From Granulicella sp. (GTDB lineage: Bacteria > Acidobacteriota > Terriglobia > Terriglobales > Acidobacteriaceae), in contig PKWK01000253.1 of NCBI GenBank assembly GCA_003133205.1, forward strand, positions 17,644 to 52,193: a stretch of 34,550 bases of DNA, read 5' to 3'. Positions 33,701 to 34,550 of the stretch are shown here, piece after piece. Below the pieces are notes generated by a model that saw only the letters and a program-made list of their open reading frames with translations, ran no database searches and was not told where the DNA came from. Position 1 is the stretch's first letter. The number at the start of each line of letters is the position of its first letter. Made by a program: the position numbers and the translations under genes.

Positions 33701-34349
33701 CATCTCGCAAAACGACCGTACCTTCCGCTTCGCCACTTCGGGCATCTACCAGTTGCCCTTCGGGACTGGCCGGAAGTTTCTCGCCAATAGCGGCATCGTC
33801 TCCCAGATCATCGGCGGATTCCAGGTCCAGGGCGTTTACCAGGTCCAGAGCGGCCAGCCCCTCTCCTTCGCCCCCGCCGGCGTAAGCCCGCTCTATATTG
33901 GCCCCGGCGATCCCTCCAACTCTGCCTGGGGCCGCGGTGGCTTCAAGGCATCCAGCAACAACCTCACCAGCACCGGCAACTGGTTCAACACGGCCTACTG
34001 GGCTGCGACCGTACCTGCATCGTCGGTTACTTCCGGTGTCGTCCTTAACGCCAACCCGAACCAGTACCAGATCCGCACCATGGGAATCCGCTACGACCGC
34101 CTCCGCGCCGACTTCATGAACCAGTTCGACGCGGCAATCCAGCGCAACTTCTCACTCTCACACCTCTACGAGACCGCATCCATCCAGATCCGCCTCGACG
34201 CCATCAACGCTCTCAACCACCCGGTCTACGGCGGCTCCGGAACCAACAATATTCCGATCACCGATTCGACCTCCAGCACCTTCGGCAACGTCACCGCGCA
34301 GACCAACCAGCCGCGCATCTACCAGTTCGAAGCGTTCATCCGCTTCTAA
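30729..34349 (+). CDS. TonB-dependent receptor, Oar-like, with carboxypeptidase-regulatory domain
   Basis: A 1206-residue outer-membrane receptor. The signal peptide covers residues 1-24 (ending ANAQ). A carboxypeptidase-regulatory/Ig-like domain follows (about 28-115, GGVSGKITDNTGAIFPNA). Next come a plug domain (about 120-240) and a long barrel with many aromatic-rich strands, ending in YQFEAFIRF with the terminal Phe needed for barrel assembly. This architecture is expanded in acidobacteria and is usually linked to uptake of oligosaccharides or other large ligands; the ligand is unknown. GAGGA (30716-30720) precedes ATG 30729. It is monocistronic, with its own promoter-operator and terminator. 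Confidence 0.93.
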   Translation: MKFVLRIAFLLALSCLLLPYANAQADRGGVSGKITDNTGAIFPNALITLRNEATGVAMTAKSNGSGEYLFQLLNPGSYSLSVAVQGFKTATRTHVVVDVNQVNEQNIELNIGATTETVDVTTGVQQIQTESGSMGLIVEQKSIQELPLIYGNPFTLETLSPGLVVSGVNPNIHTYDSSSATVSINGSLLNALEYRLDGAPDNRIRLSAYTPSTEFINQYKVETASYDATEGHSSGGFVNVSLKGGANQFHGGVFGSYQNPTLNTSFWHLGQTVPAKSVWLREGGDVGGPIWRDRLFFFGGYEHSREATPNVVTLTVPSDAERGGNFSELYALINPTTKVAYGAANQLYNPRGATSVTGGVCGSGKTCTVRTPIAGNIVTGIDPIAAAALNYYPHANATANSLGGGNYSYSGAEPNYYYAYVARIDATLTKKQTLFGHLVQSRRLQPGKNGYFGLVSGTNLAYQNKGVALGYTYAITPATLLDVHGTWTRFVNQSYVASQGLLNATNIGMPSYLVNGLPDLANAFPRIDITGYTSLTPENGVLSHDDVTLGSIQLSHLMGNHFLRGGVEFRAYDTNAGITTQSNGRYQNTGTYTTTNSNAALPASFGFGLAQFELGIPTSSAITVNSDLAVRSTYLAEWLQDDWKATPKLTINLGLRFEYEGPNSERNQKANTFFDFNVVNPISAASKTAYATVFAASGAANPLLPAVASFNINGGLRFLGDPTQPFGHQDYQAQKFNVLPRIGLSYEFLPNTVFRAGYGFFEDSLSTFYLSGGNAGSTTSFLLPQQGFSQATSINASPDTGLTFNSTLANPFPNGITKPTGSALGFATALGQSVTFQPTNPKVPYNMRWSAGLQRQFGSWLATVDYVGNRGVHLPIQREYDAIPRQYLSTVNNGYDASVNTALGASINNPFASLIPNASTKTTVGQLLRPYPEFSSVTAYITSGSSIYHGLQAQLLRRFANGASLTSAFTWSKSLDATQYLNTTDSAPWYGISQNDRTFRFATSGIYQLPFGTGRKFLANSGIVSQIIGGFQVQGVYQVQSGQPLSFAPAGVSPLYIGPGDPSNSAWGRGGFKASSNNLTSTGNWFNTAYWAATVPASSVTSGVVLNANPNQYQIRTMGIRYDRLRADFMNQFDAAIQRNFSLSHLYETASIQIRLDAINALNHPVYGGSGTNNIPITDSTSSTFGNVTAQTNQPRIYQFEAFIRF

Positions 34350-34375
34350 CCCAGATCCCGGTCGGCTCTAACCAG

Positions 34376-34411
34376 AACGCCCGCATCTCGACACTGAGGT
34401 GCGGGCGTTTT
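34376..34411 (+). terminator. Intrinsic terminator after the TonB-dependent receptor
   Basis: AACGCCCGCA (34376-34385) and TGCGGGCGTT (34400-34409) form a perfect 10-bp stem around a 14-base loop, ending in TTTT. It lies 27 bp after the receptor stop. Confidence 0.88.
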
Positions 34412-34550
34412 CACGTGCGAAGTGTCCTGAGCGGAAGAAATCAAGTTGACAATGTCCTCAACACAGATGAAACCCGAGCCCTTAAACTAGACCGACATTT
34501 CACTAGCGACTATCGAATCTGCCGCAATACGGGGTTACTGAGATGGTCCG
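34412..34550. other. Window end, possible upstream region of the next gene
   Basis: There is no complete gene. A TTGACA occurs at 34446-34451 without a good -10. ATG 34543 with GGGG about eight bases upstream could start a plus-strand gene that runs out of the window. Confidence 0.25.

Overview
The window looks like a chromosomal segment of a soil acidobacterium of the class Acidobacteriia/Terriglobia (Granulicella, Edaphobacter or Terriglobus type). I base this on gene families rather than a search: an Oar-like TonB-dependent receptor with an N-terminal carboxypeptidase-regulatory domain, a TIGR03435 'soil-associated' protein, alternative complex III (ActA/ActB), the hopanoid glycosyltransferase HpnI, a DUF3536/GH57 protein and high GC. 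REP-like hairpins of a type I associate with these genomes point the same way. I see no rRNA, tRNA, CRISPR array, transposase or phage gene.

Layout. 1-3711 (minus): actA and the 5' part of actB, start codon overlapping stop codon, behind a 600-bp region with two near-identical promoter-like boxes, a CRP/FNR-type site and a perfect inverted repeat. 4329-7093 (plus): a three-gene cassette of a PA2779-like membrane protein, a C39-like cysteine peptidase and a TPR/outer-membrane-barrel protein. 7155-7889: AlkA-type DNA glycosylase. 7940-9631: a type II restriction-modification pair, convergent and overlapping by 63 bp, with a perfect palindrome in the methyltransferase promoter. 9680-10479 (minus): an AbrB-like small protein and a TonB C-terminal-domain protein. 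10644-13256: GH57/DUF3536 glycosidase. 13326-16718: a Rieske oxygenase and a GT39 membrane glycosyltransferase, divergent and only 21 bp apart; the GT39 gene carries two REP-like hairpins inside its reading frame. 16856-17650: TIGR03435 protein. 17719-19237: an ECF sigma factor with its downstream membrane protein, and a divergent membrane protein; both divergent promoters carry the same motif at the same spacing. 19261-20457: hpnI.

20596-26843 (plus) is the most unusual stretch. A perfect CRP-consensus site at class II distance from a putative -10 precedes a dienelactone-hydrolase-like gene whose signal peptide is cut by an in-frame TAG. Next comes a secreted TPR protein that, after a second in-frame TAG, continues in the same frame into a CHAT (caspase-like) protease. 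A small exported protein, an outer-membrane-barrel protein and a lipoprotein follow. The two ambers in neighbouring genes are the main oddity of the window. TAG also serves as the normal stop of several intact genes here, so wholesale recoding is unlikely; mutation, suppression or reinitiation remain possible.

27240-34349: a Cys/His-rich hypothetical protein, a Phd/PIN toxin-antitoxin pair with its operator, a Tat-exported protein of unknown function, and a 1206-residue TonB-dependent receptor preceded by a FadR/GntR-type operator and followed by a clear intrinsic terminator.
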